Shown here: one piece after another, positions 1 through 5,769 of the stretch
How positions within the stretch are numbered: position 1 is the stretch's first letter
How the letters are laid out: every line of letters starts with the position of its first letter
Assembly (NCBI GenBank): GCA_003153215.1
Contig: PLXL01000072.1
Coordinates: 1 to 5,836 of the forward strand
Direction: 5' to 3'
Origin: Candidatus Dormiibacterota bacterium
GTDB lineage: Bacteria; Chloroflexota; Dormibacteria; Aeolococcales; Aeolococcaceae
Length of the DNA stretch: 5,836 bases
Notes under the pieces: generated by a model
Told to the model about the DNA's origin: nothing
The model's input: the letters and a program-made list of their open reading frames with translations, nothing else
Database searches by the model: none
Made by a program: the position numbers and the translations under genes

Positions 1-780
1 GTCGACGGTGAGGTGCGCGGTCCCGATGCTGAAGCTCGTGCTCCAGTTTCCGAGCCCCCAGTAGCCGTTGCCGGCGTCCACCCCGTTGAGGTCCGCGTCG
101 ACCGTGACCGTGGTCCCGCTCTGCCAGAAGTTCTCGGGCCGGTAGTGGACGTCCTCGTCGTCGAACCAGTACCAGCCCCCCGGCTGGGGCGGGTCGCTGA
201 CCACCGCGATGTGATCGACGATCGCCTGCTGGGCGGAGGTGGGGATCGGAGTGTTGAACTCGAGCTCGATGGGCATCCCGATTCCGACGGTCTCGCCGTT
301 GCTCAGGGAGAGGACCGTGGTGAGCAGCCGCTTGGCGTTGGTGATGGTCTGGAAGCTGGAGGTCGCCACGGTCTCGCCAGCGCCGCTATTGACCGCCGTG
401 GCGGTCACCGTGTAGGTGGCGTCGGGGTCGAGCCCGCCCGCATACGTCCACTCCGCGCCGCCATCCGCCCACACCCAGGGGAGGGTTTCGGGAGTGCCGT
501 TGTTCTCGACGGTGACGGAGCGCACGGTGGCGTTGACCGCGTACACCATGAGGGCGGCGTCGAGGCCGACCCCGGTCGTCCCATCTGCCGGCGTCACGGT
601 CACAGACGGCGGGCCGTCAGCCTCCAGCTGGCTCCCGGAGGTGGAGCCGGGCCGCGGGCTCGAGGTCGGGCTCGCTGAGGCCGCCGGGGCGAGGCTGCAC
701 CCGGTCAGTGCGACGGCGACCACTCCGAGGGCGACCGCCCAGGCACCATGCCTCACCGCTGAACGCGTCACTCCTATCAC
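1..780 (-). CDS. L,D-transpeptidase lipoprotein with Ig-like domains, N-terminal part (runs off the left edge)
   Basis: The reading frame stays open for 260 codons from a GTG at 778-780 to the window edge, so the gene is cut. Residues 1-28 form a lipoprotein signal: Arg6 and Arg10, a hydrophobic stretch (about 13-25) and the lipobox LTGC with Cys28 as the lipidated residue. A Ser/Pro/Thr-rich linker follows (about 29-58). Residues about 59-147 (VTVTPADG at 60-67) and 148-253 resemble the tandem Ig-like domains of mycobacterial LdtMt2-type enzymes. The strongest matches are GGWYWFDDEDVHYRPENFW at 201-219, then DAGNG at 235-239 and GNWSTSFSIG at 244-253. In that family a YkuD domain with a catalytic Cys follows and makes 3-3 cross-links in peptidoglycan outside the membrane. 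That domain is not in the window, so the enzymatic call rests on the Ig region. The GTG start is chosen because it gives a proper signal peptide, with AGGA about 10 nt upstream. A second in-frame GTG three codons later and an upstream TTG are alternatives. The gene lies 141 bp from the thiolase and looks unrelated in function. Confidence 0.85.
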   Translation of the reverse strand, partial: MIGVTRSAVRHGAWAVALGVVAVALTGCSLAPAASASPTSSPRPGSTSGSQLEADGPPSVTVTPADGTTGVGLDAALMVYAVNATVRSVTVENNGTPETLPWVWADGGAEWTYAGGLDPDATYTVTATAVNSGAGETVATSSFQTITNAKRLLTTVLSLSNGETVGIGMPIELEFNTPIPTSAQQAIVDHIAVVSDPPQPGGWYWFDDEDVHYRPENFWQSGTTVTVDADLNGVDAGNGYWGLGNWSTSFSIGTAHLTVD

Positions 781-921
781 CGTACGACGTCCTGGTCCCA
801 AATGGCGTCTGCCCTCATCGAGTGCGCCGCACTCCCTGGCGCGACCTGCTTCCCTAGGTTAACGCCGCCGGTCGGCCCGCCGGTTACCTTCAATTCGTGC
901 GACGCCCCTGGATGCGTCCGC

Positions 922-2085
922 TCACGCCAAGCGCTCCAGAATCATCGCCATCCCCATCCCACCACCCACGCACATGGTCTCCAGCCCGACCTGCCCGCCG
1001 GTCGTCTGCAGACCGTTCAGCAGGGTGCAGAGGATCCGCGCCCCGGTCATGCCGAAGGGGTGGCCGAGGGCGATGGAGCCTCCGTGGGGGTTGAGCCGGT
1101 CGTCGGAGGGATCGATCCCGAGACCGCGCGCAGAGGGGATGACCTGGGCGGCAAACGCCTCGTTGATCTCCACCAGGTCTATATCGCCGATGGTCATGCC
1201 GGCCCGGGTCAGGGCCTGCTGCGATGCCTCGATCGGCCCCAGTCCCATCCGCTCCGGTTCCAGCGCCGAGAGGCCGGTGGAGACGATCCGTGCGAGGGGC
1301 TGGATGCCGAGCGCTCGTGCCCGGGTGTCGCTCATCACGACCACGGCCGCCGCTCCGTCGTTGAGCGGGCACGAGTTGCCGGCGGTGACGCTGCCACCCT
1401 CCCGGAAGGCGGGTTCGAGGGCCGCCAGCTTCTCCAGCGAGGTGTTGCGGCGCGGGCCGTCGTCCGCGCTCATCACTCGCCCGTCCTGCAGCGGCACGGG
1501 CACGATCTCGCGCTCAAAGAATCCTGCGTCCTGGGCCGCCACCGCGCGCTCCTGGGAGCGCAGCCCGAAGCGGTCCATCTCCTCGCGCGAGACCCGCTCG
1601 CGCTCGGCCACGATCTCGGCGGTGTCACCCATCTGGATGTAGATGTCGGGGTAGCGATCCGTGCTGCCTGGCTCCAGCCTCGGGTTCCGGCACGAGGGGA
1701 TGTCGCTGGTGCCGTACTGATACCTGGTCGTGGACTCCACGCCCACCGAGAGGAAGACGTCGCCCTCACCGGCGCGGATCGCATGCGCCGCCATCCGGGT
1801 GGACTGCAGAGAGGAGGCGCAGTAGCGGGTGACGGTGGTCCCGGGCACATTGAGCCTGGACAGGATGGAGACGATCCGTCCGAGATTGAATCCCTGCTCG
1901 CCTCCGGGCAGACCGCACCCGCAGATCAGGTCGTCGATGGCATCCCGGTCGAGCGCGGGGATGCGGTCGAGGACCCTCTCGACCACGAATGCCGCGAGGT
2001 CGTCGGGCCGCCAGTCCACGAGCGATCCCTTGAACGCCCGGCCGATGGGGGAGCGGCCACAGGCGACGACGACGGGCTCAGGCAT
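922..2085 (-). CDS. Thiolase (acetyl-CoA acetyltransferase / 3-ketoacyl-CoA thiolase family)
   Basis: This 387-residue protein has the usual length of a bacterial thiolase and every active-site element. These are the nucleophile Cys89 in TRYCASSLQ, Asn308 in INEAFAAQ, His342 in GGSIALGHPFGMTGAR, and the acid/base Cys372 in CVGGGMGMA. GNSCPLNDGAA matches the family's GN..NDGAA segment. The family either cleaves 3-ketoacyl-CoA with CoA (beta-oxidation) or condenses two acetyl-CoA; the sequence does not decide which. The segment after GVES reads TTRYQYGTSD rather than the common MSR, so the substrate may not be a simple straight chain. The ATG at 2083-2085 is preferred: GAGGGG lies just upstream, though very close, and a GTG one codon earlier (2086-2088) would sit directly on it. 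The start overlaps the end of the dehydratase by 8 bp, so the two genes are probably co-transcribed and translationally coupled. No separate promoter was seen. Confidence 0.95.
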   Translation of the reverse strand: MPEPVVVACGRSPIGRAFKGSLVDWRPDDLAAFVVERVLDRIPALDRDAIDDLICGCGLPGGEQGFNLGRIVSILSRLNVPGTTVTRYCASSLQSTRMAAHAIRAGEGDVFLSVGVESTTRYQYGTSDIPSCRNPRLEPGSTDRYPDIYIQMGDTAEIVAERERVSREEMDRFGLRSQERAVAAQDAGFFEREIVPVPLQDGRVMSADDGPRRNTSLEKLAALEPAFREGGSVTAGNSCPLNDGAAAVVVMSDTRARALGIQPLARIVSTGLSALEPERMGLGPIEASQQALTRAGMTIGDIDLVEINEAFAAQVIPSARGLGIDPSDDRLNPHGGSIALGHPFGMTGARILCTLLNGLQTTGGQVGLETMCVGGGMGMAMILERLA

Positions 2086-3070
2086 CACCCCTCGCCGGGC
2101 CGGGGAGAGCCATGGCCTCCGCCAGCTGCGCCGGGCTGATGTTGGCCCCCGAGCAGATCAGCGCCACCCGGCGACCGCGGAGCCGCGGCGCCAGGGCGGG
2201 GTCCAGAGCGGCGGCCAGGGGGGCGGCTCCGGCCGGCTCCACCAGGGTCCTGGTCTTCTCGATCATCAGCCGGGTGGCTCGGAGCAGCTCTCGATCCTCG
2301 ATCACGACAAAGTCGGTGAGCAGCTCGCGCATGATCCGCTGGGGCAGCTCGAAGGCCGTGCCGGTGGCGACGCCCTCGGCGGTCGTGGTGTTTGGTCGCG
2401 CCACCATCTCCCGGGCCCGCCACGAGTCGTGCGCGGCCGGTGACTGGGCCGACTGCACGCCGATCACCTCGATCGAGGGCCGGACCGCCCGGGCCACGAT
2501 GCACGCTCCGGAGGCTCCCGTCCCGCCACCTATCGGGACCAGGATGACGTCGATGTCGGGCTGGTCCTCGAGCAGCTCCAGCGTGGAGGTCGCGACGCCG
2601 GCGATCAGGTCCGGCTCATTGCCGGCGTGGATGTAGCGCAGGCCGCGCTCCTCGGCGAGCGCCTCGCAGTGCGCGCGCGCCTCCTCGAAGGCCCGGCCGA
2701 TGCAGATCACCTCGGCGCCGAGGTCGCGCATCGCCTCGACCTTCACCGGGTTGGCGTGCTCGGGCACGCAGACGGTGGCTGCGATGCCGAAGAGGTGCGC
2801 CCCGTACGCGACCGATTGGCCGTGGTTGCCCGTCGAGGCGGTGATCACGCCCCGCCGCCGGGTTTCCGCGTCGAGCCGGCTGGTCAGGTTGATCCCGCCC
2901 CGGACCTTGAAGGCGCCGGTGGGGAGGAGGTTCTCGTGCTTGACCCAGACCTGGGTGCCGACCATCCGGTCGAGAGCCGGGTAGGAGCGGAGCGCAGAAC
3001 GCGGCAGGTGGTCGCGGATCCGGGTACGGGCGGCCAGGACGTCGGCCAAGGTCGGGGGCTGGAGCGGCAT
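2078..3070 (-). CDS. PLP-dependent threonine/serine dehydratase, catabolic type without ACT domain
   Basis: This 330-residue protein belongs to fold type II of the PLP enzymes. Lys55 in LPTGAFKVRGG is the Schiff-base lysine. ASTGNHGQS at 78-86 is the substrate loop, PIGGGTGASG at 179-188 holds the phosphate-binding glycines, and a C-terminal CSGAN stands where the family usually has SGGN. Such enzymes deaminate threonine to 2-oxobutyrate and ammonia, or serine to pyruvate, in the cytoplasm. The length leaves no room for a C-terminal ACT domain, so isoleucine feedback as in biosynthetic IlvA is not expected and a catabolic role is more likely. Related members act on other hydroxy-amino acids (for example the EutB type of ectoine degradation), so the substrate is not proven. 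The ATG at 3068-3070 matches the family N-terminus (LADVLAARTRIRDHLPRS). It has no good Shine-Dalgarno, but a -10-like box sits 7 nt upstream, suggesting leaderless translation. The gene is first in an operon with the overlapping thiolase. Confidence 0.93.
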   Translation of the reverse strand: MPLQPPTLADVLAARTRIRDHLPRSALRSYPALDRMVGTQVWVKHENLLPTGAFKVRGGINLTSRLDAETRRRGVITASTGNHGQSVAYGAHLFGIAATVCVPEHANPVKVEAMRDLGAEVICIGRAFEEARAHCEALAEERGLRYIHAGNEPDLIAGVATSTLELLEDQPDIDVILVPIGGGTGASGACIVARAVRPSIEVIGVQSAQSPAAHDSWRAREMVARPNTTTAEGVATGTAFELPQRIMRELLTDFVVIEDRELLRATRLMIEKTRTLVEPAGAAPLAAALDPALAPRLRGRRVALICSGANISPAQLAEAMALPGPARGDA

Positions 3071-3077
3071 GCCCGCG

Positions 3078-3086
3078 AAGGTAGCA
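3078..3086 (-). promoter_or_regulatory. Candidate extended -10 for a leaderless dehydratase transcript
   Basis: On the minus strand TGC is followed by TACCTT (fits TANNNT and the extended TGN form), then 7 nt, then the ATG of the dehydratase. That spacing puts the transcription start on or next to the A of the ATG. No Shine-Dalgarno is visible and no -35 hexamer is recognisable. This is a promoter call by eye only, but the same arrangement precedes the hydrolase. Confidence 0.45.
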
Positions 3087-3087
3087 G

Positions 3088-3099
3088 CCCGGCGCCGGG
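3088..3099. repeat. 12-bp perfect palindrome upstream of the dehydratase -10
   Basis: CCCGGCGCCGGG is a perfect palindrome. It ends one base upstream of the candidate extended -10 of the dehydratase, in the position of the promoter spacer. A repressor bound here would block the promoter, so it is a possible operator. Such G+C-only palindromes arise by chance fairly often in GC-rich DNA, and no regulator family is identified. Confidence 0.3.
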
Positions 3100-3117
3100 G
3101 CCCGTGCGCCCGCGTTC

Positions 3118-3128
3118 GTCCGGTCAGG
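3118..3128 (-). promoter_or_regulatory. Copy of shared intergenic word CCTGACCGGAC, upstream of the dehydratase
   Basis: The minus strand reads CCTGACCGGAC here, 34 nt upstream of the candidate -10 of the dehydratase. The identical 11-mer lies at 4013-4023 on the plus strand, 36 nt upstream of the candidate -10 of the acyl-CoA ligase. Same orientation and near-equal spacing suggest an activator-type site, but the evidence is two copies found by eye. Confidence 0.3.
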
Positions 3129-3134
3129 GGCTCC

Positions 3135-3147
3135 TTGGTGTAACCAA
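3135..3147. repeat. Inverted repeat TTGGT-GTA-ACCAA
   Basis: Two perfect 5-bp arms, TTGGT and ACCAA, are separated by 3 bp between the hydrolase stop and the dehydratase start. It is more A+T-rich than its surroundings. It is too short and lacks the T-run for an intrinsic terminator of the hydrolase gene. A small operator is possible; the arms are short enough for chance. Confidence 0.3.
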
Positions 3148-3165
3148 CGTCGTGGGGGATCACAT

Positions 3166-3944
3166 CTAGCTGATCGAGGTGCGGAGGAAGGCAAAGGCGG
3201 CGTCGGCGACCTCCTCCCAGCCCTCCTGGTTGCAGATCAGGTGGGAGCGGCCGGTGAAGGCCCTCAGTCGGACCGGGCTGGGCGACCGCCGGTGAGCCAT
3301 CGCGTTGCGGACCACGGTGCGGAGGGGGCAGAGGTGGTCGGCGTCCCCGACGATGAAGAGGAGCGGTCCGTGATCGCGCCGGAAGTCGATCTTGCCGCTC
3401 CGGGTGAGCGTGCTCCGCGGGACGTTGCGACTCTCCGGCACCACGTACTGCTCGAAGGCCCGGTCGCTCGCCTCGCGGCTCATCGTGTTCCCGAACGTGT
3501 AGTGGAAACGCTTCGGCGTCATGATCACCGGCCGGTTGCCGGCGAGGGGTTGACGTGCGGGAGATTGGCCCGGAAGAAGTGCGGGTCGAGAGAGACAAAG
3601 CCGCGTGGCGGCGCCGAGCTGATGAACACGCCGGCCTTGACCAGCCCGCCGTTCAGCAGCCTCTGGACCACCAGGCCACCCACCGAGTGACCGATGACGA
3701 GCGGCGGCTCGGCGAGGGTGCCGATGACGTCGATGTAGTGCCGGACGACCTGGCCGAAGGTGAGCCTGCCGAGTTGCGGATCGATGTGGCAGCGGAGCTC
3801 TGCGGGCTCTCCGTCGTGATAGGGCCAGGAGGGGACGAGAGGCTCGAAGCCCGCCGCCCGGGCCAGCTCGACCCAGGGTGCCCAGCTCCTGCCGTTCATG
3901 TACATGCCATGCGCAAAGAGGAGCGTGGGCCGGGCTCCAGCCAT
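3166..3944 (-). pseudogene. Alpha/beta-fold hydrolase interrupted by a one-base frameshift
   Basis: Two adjacent minus-strand frames together make one complete alpha/beta hydrolase. The first runs from the ATG at 3942-3944 to a TGA at 3525-3527 (139 aa). It carries the oxyanion-type HGM at 12-14 and the nucleophile Ser87 in GHSVGG. The second frame ends with a TAG at 3166-3168 and carries the acid (Asp203 in GDADHL) and His235 in GRSHL, numbered on the restored 259-residue protein. Restoring one C in the run CCCC (GGGG at 3546-3549 on the plus strand) joins ..PHVN-P to L-AGNRPVIMTP and gives a full-length, triad-complete enzyme. As read, the first frame ends in six residues, SPATGR, unrelated to the fold. 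An ATG at 3520-3522 lies 2 nt after the TGA, so reinitiation could give a separate 118-residue second half. The cause may be a real recent mutation, a homopolymer sequencing error or, less likely, recoding. Members of this fold are esterases, lipases and related hydrolases; the substrate is unknown. It is divergent from the ligase. Confidence 0.85.
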
Positions 3945-3952
3945 CGCCCAGC

Positions 3953-3961
3953 AATCTAGCA
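3953..3961 (-). promoter_or_regulatory. Candidate extended -10 for a leaderless hydrolase transcript
   Basis: The minus strand reads TGC then TAGATT, followed by 8 nt and the ATG at 3942-3944. TAGATT fits the TANNNT pattern of actinobacterial-type -10 boxes, and TGC gives the extended form. There is no evident Shine-Dalgarno before the ATG. The similarity to the dehydratase upstream sequence (TGC TACCTT, 7 nt) supports both. Confidence 0.45.
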
Positions 3962-3993
3962 CGGGGTGCCGCACGCCGTCGGGGCCGTCTCGT

Positions 3994-4022
3994 GACCGGA
4001 TCCTGACCCGATCCTGACCGGA
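3994..4022. repeat. 11-bp tandem direct repeat in the divergent intergenic region
   Basis: Unit 1 GACCGGATCCT (3994-4004), unit 2 GACCCGATCCT (4005-4015, one mismatch) and partial unit 3 GACCGGA (4016-4022) follow each other without a gap. An 11-bp period is about one helical turn, so the units face the same side of the DNA. Tandem 11-bp units are typical of OmpR/PhoB-family binding sites, but the word does not match a consensus I know. The repeat lies between the divergent hydrolase and ligase starts and so could control both. Confidence 0.5.
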
Positions 4023-4023
4023 C
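4013..4023 (+). promoter_or_regulatory. Copy of shared intergenic word CCTGACCGGAC, upstream of the ligase
   Basis: This overlaps the last part of the 11-bp tandem repeat and is identical to the minus-strand word at 3118-3128 upstream of the dehydratase. It ends 36 nt before the candidate ligase -10. A 10-of-11 match also occurs inside the ligase coding region near 5572-5582, so the word is not strictly confined to intergenic DNA. Confidence 0.3.
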
Positions 4024-4056
4024 ACGTCCACGGAGGTTTCGGGCCTGGAGGATGAT

Positions 4057-4065
4057 TGGTAGGTC
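4057..4065 (+). promoter_or_regulatory. Candidate extended -10 for the acyl-CoA ligase
   Basis: TGG followed by TAGGTC resembles the extended -10 form seen before the two minus-strand genes, though the last base is C rather than T. It would give a leader of roughly 25-30 nt that includes the strong ribosome binding site at 4086-4092. No convincing -35 was found. Confidence 0.3.
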
Positions 4066-4085
4066 GCATCCAACCCTGCCAGGCC

Positions 4086-4092
4086 GAGGAGG
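4086..4092 (+). promoter_or_regulatory. Strong Shine-Dalgarno of the acyl-CoA ligase
   Basis: GAGGAGG lies 6 nt before the ATG at 4099-4101 and decides that start over the in-frame ATG at codon 9 (4123). It is the only clear canonical ribosome binding site in the window. Confidence 0.8.
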
Positions 4093-4098
4093 CCGCCC

Positions 4099-5769
4099 AT
4101 GGCTCGCCCGCTCCAGAGCACCATGCAGGAGGTGCCGCTCACCATCGCCGACATCTTCCGGCGCGGCCAGAGCCTTTTCCGGGGCAGTCAGGTGGTGACC
4201 TTCGACGGGGACACCTCGCGCCGCGCCGACTTCGCCGAGGTCACCGAGCGGGTGACGCGCCTGGCCGCCGGGCTCCGCTATCTGGGGATCAAACCGGGCG
4301 ATCGGGTGGGCACCTTCTGCTGGAACCACCAGGAGCATCTGGAGGCCTACTTCGCGGTGCCGCTCCTCGGGGCGGTGCTGCACACCCTCAACGTGCGGCT
4401 CTCGCCGGCGCAGCTCGCCTACGTCATCAACAGCGGCGGCGACCGGGTGGTGATCGTCGACGCCGGGCTGGCGCCCCTCCTTGCCGCGATCCGGTCGCAG
4501 CTGACCACCGTCGAGACGGTGGTGGTGGTGGGGCGTGCCGACACCTCCGGACTGGGTGTGATCTTCGACTACAACGAGCTGATCAAGGGTTCGGCACCGC
4601 TCCGGGACTGGCCGGTGCTGGACGAGAGACAGCCTGCCGCGATGTGCCACACGACCGGCACGACCGGCGACCCCCGGGGCGTCGTCTACAGCCATCGCTC
4701 CATCTGGCTGCACTCCCTGGCGACCGTCGCCAACTTCGCCCTCAACGAGAACGATCGGGTCGGTCTGATGGTCCCGATGTTCCACGTCAACGGCTGGGGG
4801 AAGCCCTACGCCGCCTTCATGTGCGGCGCCGACCTGCTCCTCCCGGAGCGATTCCTGCAGCCGCAGCCGCTCCTCTCCTTCGTGGTGGCCGAGCGGCCCA
4901 ACGTCGTCGTCGGCGTGCCGACCATCTTCCAGGGGTTGCTGATGGCGGCCCACGCGGCCGAGGCGGAGCTCGACTTTGTCCGACTGGGGATCTGCGGTGG
5001 CGCGGCCGTGCCGACCACCCTGATGCAGGCGTTCCAGCCGTGGTTCCCACTCATCCAGGCGTGGGGGATGACTGAGACGTCGCCGCTCGGGATGGTCTCC
5101 TTCCCGCCGAGGGGGGTGGTCGAGGGCGACTCCTCCTACTGGCACTACCGGTCAAAGACGGGGCGCCCGGTGGCGGGCGTCGCGCTGCGCATCACCGGGG
5201 ACAACGGGACACCGCTCCCGTGGGATGGCAAGACGGTGGGGGAGGTCGAGGTCCGCGGGCCGTGGATCGCGAGCTCCTACCTCGGGGGAGCGGGGCGCGA
5301 GCGGTTCCGCGACGGCTGGCTGCGCACCGGCGACGTCGGGACCGTGGACGAGCTCGGCTACGTCCAGATCACCGACCGGACCAAGGACATCATCAAGTCG
5401 GGCGGCGAGTGGATCAGCTCGATGGAGCTGGAGAACGAGCTGCTGGCGCACCCCGCCGTGCTGGACGCAGCCGTGGTGGGCATCCCCGATGAGCGTTGGG
5501 GGGAGCGGCCCCTGGCCGTGTTCGCCCTCCGGCCCGGCCACTCCGCCGATCCCGAGGATCTGCGACAGTTCCTGACCGGGAAGGTGCCCTCATTCTGGCT
5601 CCCCGAGTCCTGGGCGGTGGTCGCCGCCATCCCCAAGACCTCGGTGGGCAAGCAGGACAAGAAGGCGATCCGCCAGCTCCAGGCCGAGGGGAGGCTGGAG
5701 GTCCGGCGCCTGGTCCGGGTGGAGGCCGTCTGGGCCGATCGCCTCCGGGTTCCCAAGGGCCGGCGGTAG
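4099..5769 (+). CDS. AMP-forming acyl-CoA ligase, fatty-acid (AlkK/FadD-like) type
   Basis: This 556-residue protein is full length for the ANL superfamily. It activates a carboxylic acid with ATP to an acyl-adenylate and transfers the acyl group to CoA in the cytoplasm. In order it shows the ATP-binding P-loop TTGTTGDPRG at 185-194, the MVPMFHVNGWG segment at 224-234, and WGMTETSP at 322-329. Then come WLRTGD at 407-412, the hinge region ITDRTKDIIKSGGEWIS at 424-440, and PKTSVGKQDKK at 512-522 with the adenylation lysine Lys518. The start STMQEVPLTIADIF and the PMFHVNGWG motif are typical of medium/long-chain fatty-acyl-CoA ligases; chain length cannot be read from this. One deviation is Arg193 where most members have Lys in the P-loop (PKG). 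The last 25 or so residues are basic, with RR at 536-537, RVPKGRR at the end, and several Val/Arg. It is divergent from the hydrolase, and its product could feed the nearby thiolase. Confidence 0.95.
   Translation: MARPLQSTMQEVPLTIADIFRRGQSLFRGSQVVTFDGDTSRRADFAEVTERVTRLAAGLRYLGIKPGDRVGTFCWNHQEHLEAYFAVPLLGAVLHTLNVRLSPAQLAYVINSGGDRVVIVDAGLAPLLAAIRSQLTTVETVVVVGRADTSGLGVIFDYNELIKGSAPLRDWPVLDERQPAAMCHTTGTTGDPRGVVYSHRSIWLHSLATVANFALNENDRVGLMVPMFHVNGWGKPYAAFMCGADLLLPERFLQPQPLLSFVVAERPNVVVGVPTIFQGLLMAAHAAEAELDFVRLGICGGAAVPTTLMQAFQPWFPLIQAWGMTETSPLGMVSFPPRGVVEGDSSYWHYRSKTGRPVAGVALRITGDNGTPLPWDGKTVGEVEVRGPWIASSYLGGAGRERFRDGWLRTGDVGTVDELGYVQITDRTKDIIKSGGEWISSMELENELLAHPAVLDAAVVGIPDERWGERPLAVFALRPGHSADPEDLRQFLTGKVPSFWLPESWAVVAAIPKTSVGKQDKKAIRQLQAEGRLEVRRLVRVEAVWADRLRVPKGRR

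Noticed and set aside
856..861. TAACCT on the minus strand as a -10 for the L,D-transpeptidase
   Set aside because: It fits TANNNT but lacks the extended TGN, has no -35 at 16-18 bp, and lies about 75 nt from the start. Too weak to list as a feature.
802..2139. Very long plus-strand open frame antisense to the thiolase
   Set aside because: The composition is Arg/Gly/Pro/His-rich with no recognisable domain, while the minus strand encodes a complete thiolase. Such shadows are expected in GC-rich DNA.
2627..3169. Plus-strand open frame antisense to the dehydratase start
   Set aside because: No domain is recognisable, and it lies opposite a motif-complete PLP enzyme.
3540..3552. Programmed -1 frameshifting as the main explanation for the split hydrolase
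   Set aside because: A single Pro-tRNA slip on CCCC is possible. However, there is no canonical two-codon slippery heptamer, the stop is some 20 nt downstream, and hydrolases of this kind are not known to use recoding.
3523..5145. Upstream part of a very long minus-strand open frame that ends in the second half of the hydrolase
   Set aside because: Only the last 120 or so residues (from about 3548 to 3166) are hydrolase sequence. The rest is antisense to the ligase and the other hydrolase frame, and is low-complexity in look.
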